Shown here piece by piece: positions 1-7,881 of a DNA stretch of 39,562 nucleotides. Positions within the stretch are counted from its first letter, which is position 1. Each line of letters starts with the position of its first letter. The DNA comes from an uncultured Bacilli bacterium (GTDB lineage Bacteria > Bacillota_I > Bacilli_A > RF39 > UBA660). The DNA lies in assembly GCA_947627375.1 (NCBI GenBank), contig CANQVR010000005.1:1-39562 (forward strand). The letters run 5' to 3'. The notes below the pieces were generated by a model. It searched no databases, was not told where the DNA came from, and was given only the letters and a program-made list of their open reading frames with translations. The position numbers were made by a program, and so were the translations under genes.

Positions 1-2
1 AA

Positions 3-209
3 ATGTTAAAAGACGATGAAGAAATATCTGATGGTGAAGTTTTAGAAGCTCAATATGAAGAAGTTAAGACATCTGTTGTAGGATCTAAGGATTCAAATAG
101 TAGTATAGATAATCCAAATACTTCAGATAAAATTATCGATATTGTTTTAACATTAATTCTTGCTAGTGGATGTGAACTTTTTATATGCTATAAGAAAAAT
201 AATGTCTAA
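3..209 (+). CDS. C-terminal end of a wall-anchored surface protein (partial)
   Basis: The reading frame is open to the left edge of the window, so this is probably the tail of a longer protein and the ATG at 3 is probably internal; no ribosome binding site can be seen before it. The visible 68 residues are an acidic, Ser/Asn-rich linker, then NPNTSD, a hydrophobic segment (IIDIVLTLILASG...) and a short basic tail (YKKNNV). That is the layout of a sortase sorting signal, with NPNTSD in place of LPXTG. The next gene, on the opposite strand, ends in NPDTSD, so both are probably anchored by the same sortase; no sortase gene lies in the window. The ectodomain function is unknown. The assignment to a wall protein is an inference from the tail alone. 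Confidence 0.6.
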   Translation: MLKDDEEISDGEVLEAQYEEVKTSVVGSKDSNSSIDNPNTSDKIIDIVLTLILASGCELFICYKKNNV

Positions 210-214
210 TTAAT

Positions 215-253
215 AAAAGAAGCTAGAGTTTGTCTCTACTTCTTTTGTTTTGT
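215..253. terminator. Bidirectional terminator between converging surface-protein genes
   Basis: A stem of about 13 pairs with one bulged C (left arm 215-228, right arm 234-246, loop TTTGT) is followed by a T-rich tract on the plus strand. The left flank is A-rich, so the same hairpin can serve the minus-strand gene ending at 272. Confidence 0.75.
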
Positions 254-271
254 CTAATAATTGATATTATA

Positions 272-1531
272 TTAATTAAAACGTCTTTTTTTAATTGCAA
301 AACCAAATCCTAGTCCACTTAAAGCGATAAGACTAATCAACATAGACACATTAATGTCTGATGTATCCGGGTTTTTAGTATCATCATTTTGTTCTGGTGC
401 TTTTTCTGCAGGTTTTACAGAACTTGGATCTACTACTTTCCCATTTTCATTTTGTGTTACACCTTCAGATAAATATTCTGTAATATCACTGTTAAATTCA
501 CCACCACTTATAAAAGATACTTTTCCATTTACTTCTACTGCACCTTTTTCACTATTACCATTAAATACTCCTCCAGAAATAGAAATATCTAGATTTTCAT
601 TATCTCCAGGAGCAGATAAAGCATAATTATTCTCACTAGTTAATGTTCCACCTTTAATATCTACTTTTACATTTTCATCAGGATCAGGTGAAATAAAAAC
701 TGCAGAACCATTATCTTTTACAGAACCATCAGCACCCGGAGTAACAGTTGGATTTCCATTTCCTGTTCCTTTAATATTACCACCAGTAACATTTAAGTTA
801 CCATCAACCATAATGATACCTGAAAATCCAGAAATATTTCCTCCGTATACATTAACAGTTCCATTACCTCTTTCGAGTATTCCAGCACCTTGAGTACTAC
901 TGATATTAGCACCATTATAAACATTAATTATTGTTTCTTTTGCTGTATTTGCTCCATCAATTCCACTATATGTTCCAGTTTCACTAACTTTTCCATATAT
1001 ATTAATAGTACCGATACCATCTGTAGAATAATTAGCAATTGCTGAATTGTTTGTTGAACTTATTTCAGACTGTGCATCTACATTAAGACTATTCGTTTTA
1101 CCAGCCAAATTAATTGGTACTGCCTTTTCTTGACCTGAAACCTTTACTTTTTCTAATTTTAAATTCGAATTATTTAAAGTTATAGTAGAAGGAAATTCAT
1201 AACTAGTAGAAACATCTTCTGAAGTAATAGTACCATTCTTTAAAGTTACATTACTATTAAATAAATATAATCCAAGATTTATTAAATTTCCACTACCACT
1301 AAATGTAATTTTGTGGTTGTTCAAATCAATGGTAACATCTCTACTTATACTAATATAATCATTTGATGTTATATCATCTTCCAAAGTACAAACAGGTTGT
1401 TCTTTACTTTTTAAACAATCTTTTAATTCTTGTATGTCTGCAATTGAATCCGGGCTTGCAGCATGTACATTTGGCATTATAAACATACCAAAAACAAACA
1501 TTAAGCTAGCTAAAACAAATTTCTTTTTCAT
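272..1531 (-). CDS. Secreted, sortase-anchored repetitive surface protein
   Basis: This 419-residue protein has a signal peptide (MKKKF, hydrophobic core, cleavage probably after VHA, about residue 24). Its body is rich in Gly, Asn, Ser, Thr and Val with repeated short strands (DLNNHKITFSGSGN, GTINIYGKVS, GTVNVYGGNISG, NLNVTGGNIKGTG, KVDIKGGTLTSEN), typical of a right-handed beta-helix of the pectate-lyase/adhesin type. An acidic Pro-containing linker leads to NPDTSD, a hydrophobic helix and KKRRFN, a sorting signal. It is therefore predicted to be displayed on the cell wall; the ligand is unknown. The start is well placed behind AAAGGAG. Its promoter carries a nine-G tract in the spacer, implying ON/OFF switching. 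A decayed fragment of a similar gene lies on the other strand at 1721-1840. Confidence 0.85.
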   Translation of the reverse strand: MKKKFVLASLMFVFGMFIMPNVHAASPDSIADIQELKDCLKSKEQPVCTLEDDITSNDYISISRDVTIDLNNHKITFSGSGNLINLGLYLFNSNVTLKNGTITSEDVSTSYEFPSTITLNNSNLKLEKVKVSGQEKAVPINLAGKTNSLNVDAQSEISSTNNSAIANYSTDGIGTINIYGKVSETGTYSGIDGANTAKETIINVYNGANISSTQGAGILERGNGTVNVYGGNISGFSGIIMVDGNLNVTGGNIKGTGNGNPTVTPGADGSVKDNGSAVFISPDPDENVKVDIKGGTLTSENNYALSAPGDNENLDISISGGVFNGNSEKGAVEVNGKVSFISGGEFNSDITEYLSEGVTQNENGKVVDPSSVKPAEKAPEQNDDTKNPDTSDINVSMLISLIALSGLGFGFAIKKRRFN

Positions 1532-1595
1532 ACTTTTTTCTCCTTTCTATTTTACTTGCTTTTTCACAAAACAAATAAAATGATTTAATAAATAT

Positions 1596-1625
1596 ATTAT
1601 ATAATGGTACCCCCCCCCACGTCAA
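1596..1625 (-). promoter_or_regulatory. Promoter with poly-G tract in the spacer (candidate phase-variable)
   Basis: Read on the minus strand, TTGACG (1620-1625) is followed by an 18-base spacer, T-G9-TACCATTA, and then a perfect TATAAT (1596-1601). The G run covers 1610-1618. Losing one G would give the optimal 17-base spacer, and gaining one would give 19. Slipped-strand change of a homopolymer between -35 and -10 is an established way to phase-vary surface genes (for example porA of Neisseria). The start codon at 1531 lies about 60 bases downstream with a good ribosome binding site. Confidence 0.85.
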
Positions 1626-1720
1626 TTTAAATCCTTATTTTTATAATACTTTACATTGTGCAAAAATTACACTTTTTTATTTTGTTTAATTTTTTTACTT
1701 TAACTGGAAATTTTTTATGA

Positions 1721-1840
1721 GATCTAACATTACAATTAGGAGATAATAAAAATGGAAAGGTAATAGTTTTAAGTTCTGTAAAACCTGCAGAAAAAACTCA
1801 TAACATTAAAAATCAAACTAAATATATTTATAAAAATTAA
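1721..1840 (+). pseudogene. Remnant of a surface-protein gene (C-terminal linker)
   Basis: The plus strand after the TGA at 1718 reads DLTLQLGDNKNGKVIVLSS, then VKPAEKTHNIKNQTKYIYKN and a stop. The part NGKVIVLSSVKPAEK closely matches NGKVVDPSSVKPAEK in the linker of the 272-1531 protein. A stretch of 25 bases (1771-1795) is identical to the complement of 401-425. There is no start codon, no signal peptide and no sorting signal, so it is a broken copy. It occupies most of the 363-base gap between 1531 and 1895; the rest of that gap is the poly-G promoter and featureless AT-rich sequence. Confidence 0.7.
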
Positions 1841-1894
1841 TCTATCTAAAACTTAAAATAAAACTAGTGCTATTTATAAGAAAATTATAAGATA

Positions 1895-2269
1895 TTAGGT
1901 TAGTGCTATTTCAGTATCTAATTCTTTATCAAAAATAGCAATATATATCAAAATTAGACCTCCGATTAATATAAGAGTTGACGCTATAAAATTTAATTCG
2001 TTAAACTCTTTTTTTTGGGGATTATTATCTTTTTGATTTTTAATACTATTTAAACTATCTTGAAAAAAGTAAAAATATACTATTACAGCAATTGAAAAAA
2101 TGAATATATTTAATTTTCTATATTCTTTTTTGGCTTTTTGATTATTATATAAGTAATATTCTTTTTCAAAACTATTACTATAAATACTTAGAAGTATTAA
2201 AGCAATATAAATACACCATATAAAATTTTCTATGTCTATTTTTTTTAATATTTCATTTTTATCTTGCAT
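1895..2269 (-). CDS. Small three-helix membrane protein, unknown function
   Basis: This 124-residue protein has three hydrophobic segments, near residues 16-30 (FIWCIYIALILLSIY), 51-68 (IFIFSIAVIVYFYFF) and 94-114 (FIASTLILIGGLILIYIAIF). Lys/Asn-rich loops separate them. I recognise no catalytic motif. The ribosome binding site is weak (GGA about 14 bases before the ATG). It is transcribed away from the 97-residue gene that starts 50 bases to the right, so the two share a short divergent promoter region and may work together. My recollection is that similar small genes sit next to each other in related gut Firmicutes, but I cannot confirm this here. Two copies of an 11-base word (1865-1875 and 1901-1911) bracket its 3' end. 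Confidence 0.6.
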   Translation of the reverse strand: MQDKNEILKKIDIENFIWCIYIALILLSIYSNSFEKEYYLYNNQKAKKEYRKLNIFIFSIAVIVYFYFFQDSLNSIKNQKDNNPQKKEFNELNFIASTLILIGGLILIYIAIFDKELDTEIALT

Positions 2270-2319
2270 ATAAAAATATATTCCAAGAATATTAATAATA
2301 TAATTAATAAGGTGGTAGT

Positions 2320-2613
2320 ATGTCTCTTCCTAATGTTTCTGCAAAAACTTTTTCTTTCAGTGCAGTAATTGTTGGATATCTTCTTATTGATGATCTGACT
2401 GCAAATGAGCAAAACGCTTTAGGAAATTGGTTAATGTTAGTTGCTCAAGTATTGTGTACTAATGCTTTTTATAGACAAGTTCAACAAGAAAGAATAGAAA
2501 ACAATAATATTAATGATTCCAATATATCTAACGAAGACGGTATTGAAATGCTTGAAAAAATGGTAGAGGCTTTGCAGCAAGAAATTAACGATTTAAAAAA
2601 TAAGATAAAATAA
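2320..2613 (+). CDS. Small membrane-associated protein with C-terminal coiled coil, unknown
   Basis: The 97-residue product begins MSLPNVSAKTFSFSAVIVGYLLIDDLT, with a moderately hydrophobic stretch, then NALGNWLMLVAQVLCTNAFY as a second one. An Asn-rich linker follows, and a predicted coiled coil (MLEKMVEALQQEINDLKNKIK, residues 77-97) ends it. The ATG has a clear AAGGTGG site five bases upstream. It is divergent from the three-helix membrane gene at 1895-2269. The layout suggests a small membrane-tethered oligomer, but I recognise no family and give no function. A bulged hairpin terminator follows immediately. Confidence 0.65.
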   Translation: MSLPNVSAKTFSFSAVIVGYLLIDDLTANEQNALGNWLMLVAQVLCTNAFYRQVQQERIENNNINDSNISNEDGIEMLEKMVEALQQEINDLKNKIK

Positions 2614-2646
2614 AAATAAAGTTTAGAATTACTAAGCTTTATTTTA
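2612..2646. terminator. Bidirectional terminator
   Basis: AATAAAGTTTA and TAAGCTTTATT form an 11-pair stem with one G-T pair and the loop GAATTAC, flanked by A-rich and T-rich sequence. It separates two converging genes and contains the last codons of the amidase gene. Confidence 0.7.
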
Positions 2647-3865
2647 TTTTTAAAATTTGACCTATTTTTAGAAGATTGCTAGTTAAATCATTAAGTCTTT
2701 TCAATTCGTCTACGGTTGTATTAAATTTTTTGGCAATTGAGTACAAACTATCTCCACTTACAACTGTATAAGTATTTTGCTTTGTCACTCCAGGAATTAT
2801 TAATTGATCTCCTATTTGTAAAGTAGTATTAAGTAACCCGTTTGTTTTGATTAAATCATTAACATTAATACCAAATCTTTTAGCAATAGAATATAAGCTA
2901 TCTCCTTTTTGCACTGTATAATAGAAAACTTCATCTTCTTCTATATCATTATTATTATCTGAAGGGATGTTTAGTATTTGACCAATCAGCAACTCGTTAG
3001 AAAATAAATCATTATACCTTTTTAATTCATCAACTGAAATACCATATTTTTTGGCAATTGAATATAATGTATCTCCCTTTTGAACTATATAAGTATTATT
3101 ATTTGGAGTATCTTCATTGGAAGGTACTTTTAAAATTTGGCCTATCACAATAGTATCAGTTGTTAAATTATTTAATCTTTTTAATGTATTTACTGTAATA
3201 TCATATTTTCTAGCAATCGAATATAGGCTATCTCCTTTTTGAACTGTATAAGTGTTTGTTGCATCCGGTAAATCTTCATTTTGTCCTGGGGGATAATAAG
3301 TATATCCAGCATATTCAGCAAGAGCTTTAACTGCTCCTTCTACATAATCTAAAAGATTATTTTTTAATTTATTGCTATCGGCAATATTATCTATAAAACC
3401 ATATTCAACAAGTACTGGTTCAACATTACCAGTAAGTCTTTGTATATAATAATAGTCTTTACTAGGATCTTCTGGCAATCTTCTTTGATATACTTTTCTT
3501 TTCTTTTGACCTGCTTCTCCTATATTATCTAAAATAGCAGTTGCAAGAGTATCATCATTTCTTAGTGCATATACTACTTCAGCACCTTCTCCACCTCCTG
3601 CATTTATGTGATTAGAGACTAAAATTACATTTGGATCATTTCCATAAGCATCTAAAATTCTTGAAACTCTTTCATCTCTTTCTAAAGTTTCATCAATATC
3701 TCTAGTTAAAGTTGTAGGAATACCTAACTCTTTTAATCTATCATACATATATTTTGCTGCTTGTAAGGTCAAATCCTTTTCTTTTAAACCATTTCCTATT
3801 GCACCAGGATCATTCCCTCCGTGTCCCGCATCTACAACAATACCTTTTATTTTCTTTTCATTCAT
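2639..3865 (-). CDS. N-acetylmuramoyl-L-alanine amidase with four LysM repeats
   Basis: This zinc amidase cleaves the lactyl-peptide bond of peptidoglycan. The Amidase_3 catalytic domain comes first (about residues 8-190), with the four expected zinc/catalytic residues visible in DAGHGG (His), KEKDL (Glu), SNHIN (His) and VEYGF (Glu). Four LysM domains follow (about 205-248, 258-301, 315-358, 365-407), each beginning TYTVQKGDSL or close to it and separated by Asp/Asn linkers. The long frame can begin at GTG 3874, but that GTG is part of the AGGTG ribosome binding site. I place the start at the ATG at 3865, six bases further on (408 residues). There is no signal peptide, so export is unexplained. 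Sporulation mother-cell lysis or lysis-dependent release are possibilities. Confidence 0.9.
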   Translation of the reverse strand: MNEKKIKGIVVDAGHGGNDPGAIGNGLKEKDLTLQAAKYMYDRLKELGIPTTLTRDIDETLERDERVSRILDAYGNDPNVILVSNHINAGGGEGAEVVYALRNDDTLATAILDNIGEAGQKKRKVYQRRLPEDPSKDYYYIQRLTGNVEPVLVEYGFIDNIADSNKLKNNLLDYVEGAVKALAEYAGYTYYPPGQNEDLPDATNTYTVQKGDSLYSIARKYDITVNTLKRLNNLTTDTIVIGQILKVPSNEDTPNNNTYIVQKGDTLYSIAKKYGISVDELKRYNDLFSNELLIGQILNIPSDNNNDIEEDEVFYYTVQKGDSLYSIAKRFGINVNDLIKTNGLLNTTLQIGDQLIIPGVTKQNTYTVVSGDSLYSIAKKFNTTVDELKRLNDLTSNLLKIGQILKIK

Positions 3866-4025
3866 TATCTTCACCTAATCTAGTGTATGATAAACTTAAA
3901 ATTATGTTAAATGTCTTTTGATATGCATTATTTGAAAAAAACTTTTCTATATATTAGTAATCATAAGAATCATAACTTTTAATATTCTTATATTCTTTTT
4001 AAGTTAAACATTATTTACAAACAAA

Positions 4026-4202
4026 CTATAAAAGCACTATAAAGACGTGCTCTTCTATTTTACTGTATTTCTTTACTACTATTATATAATCTTGCTTTTC
4101 ACCGTTTTCTGTTGTGACTTTAACTACTACTTTATTTTTACTATTTTTTAAATTCTTATTTCCTATAATTTTTTCTTTAATGTAATTATTTAATGTTTTA
4201 GA
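4026..4202 (-). pseudogene. Remnant of a cadherin-like/Ig-like surface protein
   Basis: On the minus strand an open stretch of 58 codons without a start reads ...KNKVVVKVTTENGEKQDYIIVVKKYSKIEEH... and ends at TAG (4026-4028). The pattern V-x-V-T-x-E-N-G-x-x-x-x-Y-x-I-x-V resembles the end of cadherin-like beta-sandwich domains of bacterial surface proteins. It begins exactly where the specificity-subunit gene stops (4203). A simple reading is that the restriction-modification cassette inserted into, or replaced most of, such a gene. It fills half of the 337-base gap between 3866 and 4202; the rest is AT-rich with no clear signal. Confidence 0.45.
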
Positions 4203-5639
4203 TTAATATTGATTTATAATATCGATAATTTCATTATAATTTATAAACTCTTTAGAAATAATTAAATCAAATATATCATTTATTGATTTTTTTAACGATT
4301 TAACTTGTTCAGATAAAGTAATAATATTTAATGTTTTATTGGAATCGATATTACAATATAATTGACTAATTTTTTTCATTAATTCTCTAGGAAAATTAGG
4401 GATTATCACATCATTCCAGTATTTCATCGCTAAACTTCCACCCTGTCCACCAACAGACAAATATTCAAAGTATTTAATTTTTCTTAAATATCTTAAAAAG
4501 CAACATACAAAACCACTTTCTATCAAATCATGATCTAGCTTATTTAAAATTATTCCGTGTATATTAGTTATAACTTTATCATTATCAACATCACAAAACA
4601 TTGCACATTTTCCTATAGTACCCTCAGCAGAAAATACTATGTCTCCATTTTTTAATAATGATAAATTATTTTTATTACCTAAATAATTATATGAAGTTAC
4701 TGTACCATAATCAGATAAATTAGTAGGTTTAGCAATTTTATAAAAATTTCTTTGATATTCATTAGATTCTATGCTTTTCCCTATACAAGACACTTGCAAA
4801 TTTTGCCCTCTAGATATTTTATAACCAAAATCATTTAAATTACAATATCCATTTTTATAATTTTTAATTAATGAATGTATTCTTTTAAATTCCTCACAAT
4901 AATATCCAGCATCAATTCTATTTTTAGAAAATATTTCATTATATTTTGGCAAAGAATACTCTAGTATTTTGGAATTTACATTTAATTCTTTTTCTATTAG
5001 TTCATATATTTTGTTCTCTTTTATTTTTATTTGTTTTTCTTTATTAATGATATCCTTTACTATACTTTCTATTTTAGCAATTATTTTTTTTGAATCTTTT
5101 CCATTTGGAAAAGGTATATGGCAATCTAAAAACTTAGTTCCTGCATGTCTTATAGTTGCACCTCGTGGGATCATTAAGTCAAGTTGATTTTTAAAATGAT
5201 TTGTTTTCATAAAAGAAAAAATATAATATTTATTTCTTTTTAATGGAAGTCTATAAAAAGCACTGGCAACCATGCAATTAGGATAATCCTTATCTAATAT
5301 ACAACATTCTCCAATATTAGAATCTTTAGATATCAAAATATCTTCATATTTTAAATTTTGATTAACAAACGCATTATAATTCATAAATTCAAACGATTCA
5401 TTAGAAGATAAATCTATTGTATAATTATTCTTATTGGCAATTCTAGTCTTTAAAAATTTATATTCAGAATTTGTCATATAATTATTACTGCCAATGTCAG
5501 TTCCATTATCTTTTTTATTAAGTTCTCTTGCTAATAAATCTTCTAATCTAAAAGTATTTTTATTAGAATATTCCATTAATTGCAATTGATGAGGCGATAA
5601 AACAAATTTATTTTTAATTATATCATTATATTTAATCAT
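4203..5639 (-). CDS. Restriction-modification specificity (S) subunit
   Basis: This protein of about 478 residues should be the DNA-recognition partner of the nuclease-methyltransferase encoded just upstream. It has two target-recognition-like halves, each followed by a helical connector: the first ends in a Lys/Glu-rich helix near 195-225 (IIAKIESIVKDIINKEKQIK), the second in KTLNIITLSEQVKSLKKSIN. Phrases such as EDILISKDSNIGECCIL, NGDIVFSAEGTIGKCAMF and VGGQGGSLAMKYWNDVIIPNFP are typical of HsdS/BcgIB-type subunits. The frame can start at GTG 5648, but that codon lies inside the AGGTG ribosome binding site, so the ATG at 5639 is preferred. It starts 12 bases after the partner's stop, so the two are cotranscribed. 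The recognised sequence cannot be read from the protein. Confidence 0.88.
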   Translation of the reverse strand: MIKYNDIIKNKFVLSPHQLQLMEYSNKNTFRLEDLLARELNKKDNGTDIGSNNYMTNSEYKFLKTRIANKNNYTIDLSSNESFEFMNYNAFVNQNLKYEDILISKDSNIGECCILDKDYPNCMVASAFYRLPLKRNKYYIFSFMKTNHFKNQLDLMIPRGATIRHAGTKFLDCHIPFPNGKDSKKIIAKIESIVKDIINKEKQIKIKENKIYELIEKELNVNSKILEYSLPKYNEIFSKNRIDAGYYCEEFKRIHSLIKNYKNGYCNLNDFGYKISRGQNLQVSCIGKSIESNEYQRNFYKIAKPTNLSDYGTVTSYNYLGNKNNLSLLKNGDIVFSAEGTIGKCAMFCDVDNDKVITNIHGIILNKLDHDLIESGFVCCFLRYLRKIKYFEYLSVGGQGGSLAMKYWNDVIIPNFPRELMKKISQLYCNIDSNKTLNIITLSEQVKSLKKSINDIFDLIISKEFINYNEIIDIINQY

Positions 5640-5651
5640 TGCTATCACCTA

Positions 5652-7862
5652 TCAATCTAAAAACAAATCTTTCAATTGTTCTTCTTGCCCTAAACACCAT
5701 TTTTTAAAATCTTTTATTGTTTCTGTAAATTCCTCATCTAACATCGGATTGCCATCCTCATCCATTTCAATATTAAATGTTTTATTATCAATTTTATATA
5801 CTGGGTTAAAATATTTAACTCTTTTTGAAGTTCTAACTTCATATCCTATATTTTTAATATCTTTTACAAATATTTCATAGTTCCCTTTTTTGAGTTTTTC
5901 TAATTCTTTTGATTCTGGTTTATAAGCAACTATCATTGTAGTATTAACTCCAGTATCAGCAAAAATATCAGGTGGCAAATCAAATAAAGCTACTATTCTC
6001 ATATGTTCTAGGAGCCATTCTCTAGCTTTATTCCACCTATCTACAGAAGCAATAGAATTAGATAATATTATTCCCATCCTGCCATTTTTCTTTAAGATTC
6101 TATATGCGTTTTCAAGAAATACCAATCCTAAATCAATCCAATTACCACTTCTTGCAATATTCCATAACTCATACATTTCAATAATTTCTCTATCGACATC
6201 ATTTTTGGGTTCATATTTTCTATCTTCACCAAACGGTGGATTTGTTAATACTACATCAAATTCTTTAAGTTTCGTTTCATCCTTCCAATTGTCCCACTTA
6301 CCACCTTTATGTAACTTTGGATTTAATTCTACTAATTTATCACGATCATCAAATTTCCATAAAATTGATCCTTTATCAGGTTTAAAGTCAAGTTTTGCAT
6401 TTCCATCACCATTTAATAACATATTTAATTGTGCTAATCGAACCATATCACTATCATTATCAACACCATATAAATTATCATCTGATAATTCACCATGAGA
6501 ATTAACATAAGAAACAGATAAAAAGTCAGCAATACCTGATGTTGGATCGATTATTTTTTCATACCTTTTTGGATTAACAATTTTAACTAAAAATTCTATT
6601 AAGTGTATTGGAGTTATAAATTGTCCTTTATCTGTTTTGGAAAATTCATTAGCAAATTTATAAAACACAAGTTGATATAAATCTGTTTTTTCTGATTTAA
6701 CAAAACTATAATCTTGTAATTGTTCCACTATTTCACTAATAATCTTAATATGTTCTATTTTTCCCCAAATTATAGTTTCACTAACAGTTCGATTTAAAAT
6801 ATAATGATATTCTTGTGAAGCCTCTTTATATAAATTCTGCATCCTTTGAATAAAAGCTTGGACATTTTCATCATCTAATGTATAAAACGACTTTTCAGAA
6901 TCTGATATAAAAAATTGCAAACTATTTATTCCTAATCGTTCTAATGGTTCTTTTTCTTTTAAATTTTTATAAAATTTTAAATATTCTTTTTTACTAGATT
7001 TGGAATTAATTTTTTGATTCTTTTTTTCATCAAATATTTTTAATGCTAGTGTTTGTATCAAAATTTCATATCCACGAGTATTTTTCATTCCTACTTTATC
7101 AATAACTCTTAATATATTAGAAATACCATCTGTTAATTGTTTGCTATAAATACCACTTATTATTTCCAAATCATCTATAGTTCTTCTAGAGCGATCTATA
7201 TAATATGAATTTATTTTTCTTTGCAATTGTTCAAAAGTAGGAATTTTATTATACGCATCAGGTAAATGTAATGATAAATCTTTTATACCACTATTATCAT
7301 TTTTTAAATTTAGTGATTCATCAAGCCTTAAAAAAATGTTATTTTTCTTTTTAAATAAATACAATCTTTCAGCATCATATATAATTCCAATAGCAAAATT
7401 CGACTCAATTTCTTTTAATGCTGGTTTCAATTGTTGATTATAAATAACTTCTGTTTCTTTAGAATTTTCATTTTTAAATTCAATTACACAGATCAAATGT
7501 TTTCTTAACCAATCTAAATCGCATTGATTGTTATTTTTATGCCAATTTTTGTATTTTTCAAACCATTGTTTATCATCAAATATGGCTGCATCAAATTTTA
7601 TTGGTGAGGAGTTTTTATTTCCTTTAGGAAAATGTACTTCTTCTCCAATATAATCTTTTGAGTACATTCCAGAATTAATTAATGAATATATAAATTGACA
7701 TCTATAATATTCTTCATTTTTCTCACCTTTTTTATTTTTTATTTTAACTTTTTTATTGCAAGTTAAATGCATTGGAACTAAAGATTCATATTCACATTTA
7801 TTACTATATTTATCATCAAATTCACCTTTAATAATAGTAAAACTTATTATTTTATTTTCCAT
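5652..7862 (-). CDS. Fused restriction endonuclease-N6-adenine methyltransferase (BcgI-A-like)
   Basis: This protein of about 736 residues joins cutting and modification. The N-terminal part has a PD-(D/E)XK-type nuclease signature: FDAAIFDD (Asp about 91) followed by ICVIEFK (Glu about 128, Lys about 130), as in HsdR/BcgI N-terminal domains. A helical region (200-390) precedes an N6-adenine methyltransferase domain. Its SAM motif is DPTSGIADF (about 437), where the usual second Gly is Ala, and its catalytic motif is NPPF (about 538). No helicase (HsdR) gene is present, so this looks like a type IIB/IIG enzyme plus a separate S subunit rather than classical type I. The start is the ATG at 7862 behind AGGTG; the GTG at 7871 belongs to that site. 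It has its own strong promoter. Confidence 0.88.
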   Translation of the reverse strand: MENKIISFTIIKGEFDDKYSNKCEYESLVPMHLTCNKKVKIKNKKGEKNEEYYRCQFIYSLINSGMYSKDYIGEEVHFPKGNKNSSPIKFDAAIFDDKQWFEKYKNWHKNNNQCDLDWLRKHLICVIEFKNENSKETEVIYNQQLKPALKEIESNFAIGIIYDAERLYLFKKKNNIFLRLDESLNLKNDNSGIKDLSLHLPDAYNKIPTFEQLQRKINSYYIDRSRRTIDDLEIISGIYSKQLTDGISNILRVIDKVGMKNTRGYEILIQTLALKIFDEKKNQKINSKSSKKEYLKFYKNLKEKEPLERLGINSLQFFISDSEKSFYTLDDENVQAFIQRMQNLYKEASQEYHYILNRTVSETIIWGKIEHIKIISEIVEQLQDYSFVKSEKTDLYQLVFYKFANEFSKTDKGQFITPIHLIEFLVKIVNPKRYEKIIDPTSGIADFLSVSYVNSHGELSDDNLYGVDNDSDMVRLAQLNMLLNGDGNAKLDFKPDKGSILWKFDDRDKLVELNPKLHKGGKWDNWKDETKLKEFDVVLTNPPFGEDRKYEPKNDVDREIIEMYELWNIARSGNWIDLGLVFLENAYRILKKNGRMGIILSNSIASVDRWNKAREWLLEHMRIVALFDLPPDIFADTGVNTTMIVAYKPESKELEKLKKGNYEIFVKDIKNIGYEVRTSKRVKYFNPVYKIDNKTFNIEMDEDGNPMLDEEFTETIKDFKKWCLGQEEQLKDLFLD

Positions 7863-7881
7863 ATACATCACCTACAATTCA

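Noticed and set aside
354-626. Plus-strand ORF opposite the surface-protein gene
   Set aside because: It lies entirely antisense to a gene with signal peptide and sorting signal, has no ribosome binding site, and its composition simply mirrors that gene.
1865-1911. Eleven-base direct repeat (TAGTGCTATTT) spaced 36 bases, as a possible array or attachment site
   Set aside because: Only two copies, with unrelated sequence between them and no integrase nearby.
4203-7862. Classical type I restriction system
   Set aside because: No HsdR helicase gene is adjacent and the methyltransferase itself carries a nuclease-like N-terminus, so a fused system fits better.
5637-7871. GTG starts at 3874, 5648, 7871 and 22772 as genuine initiation codons
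   Set aside because: In the first three cases the GTG is part of an AGGTG ribosome binding site with an ATG at proper spacing; for thiI the choice remains open but the ATG matches the family's N-terminus.
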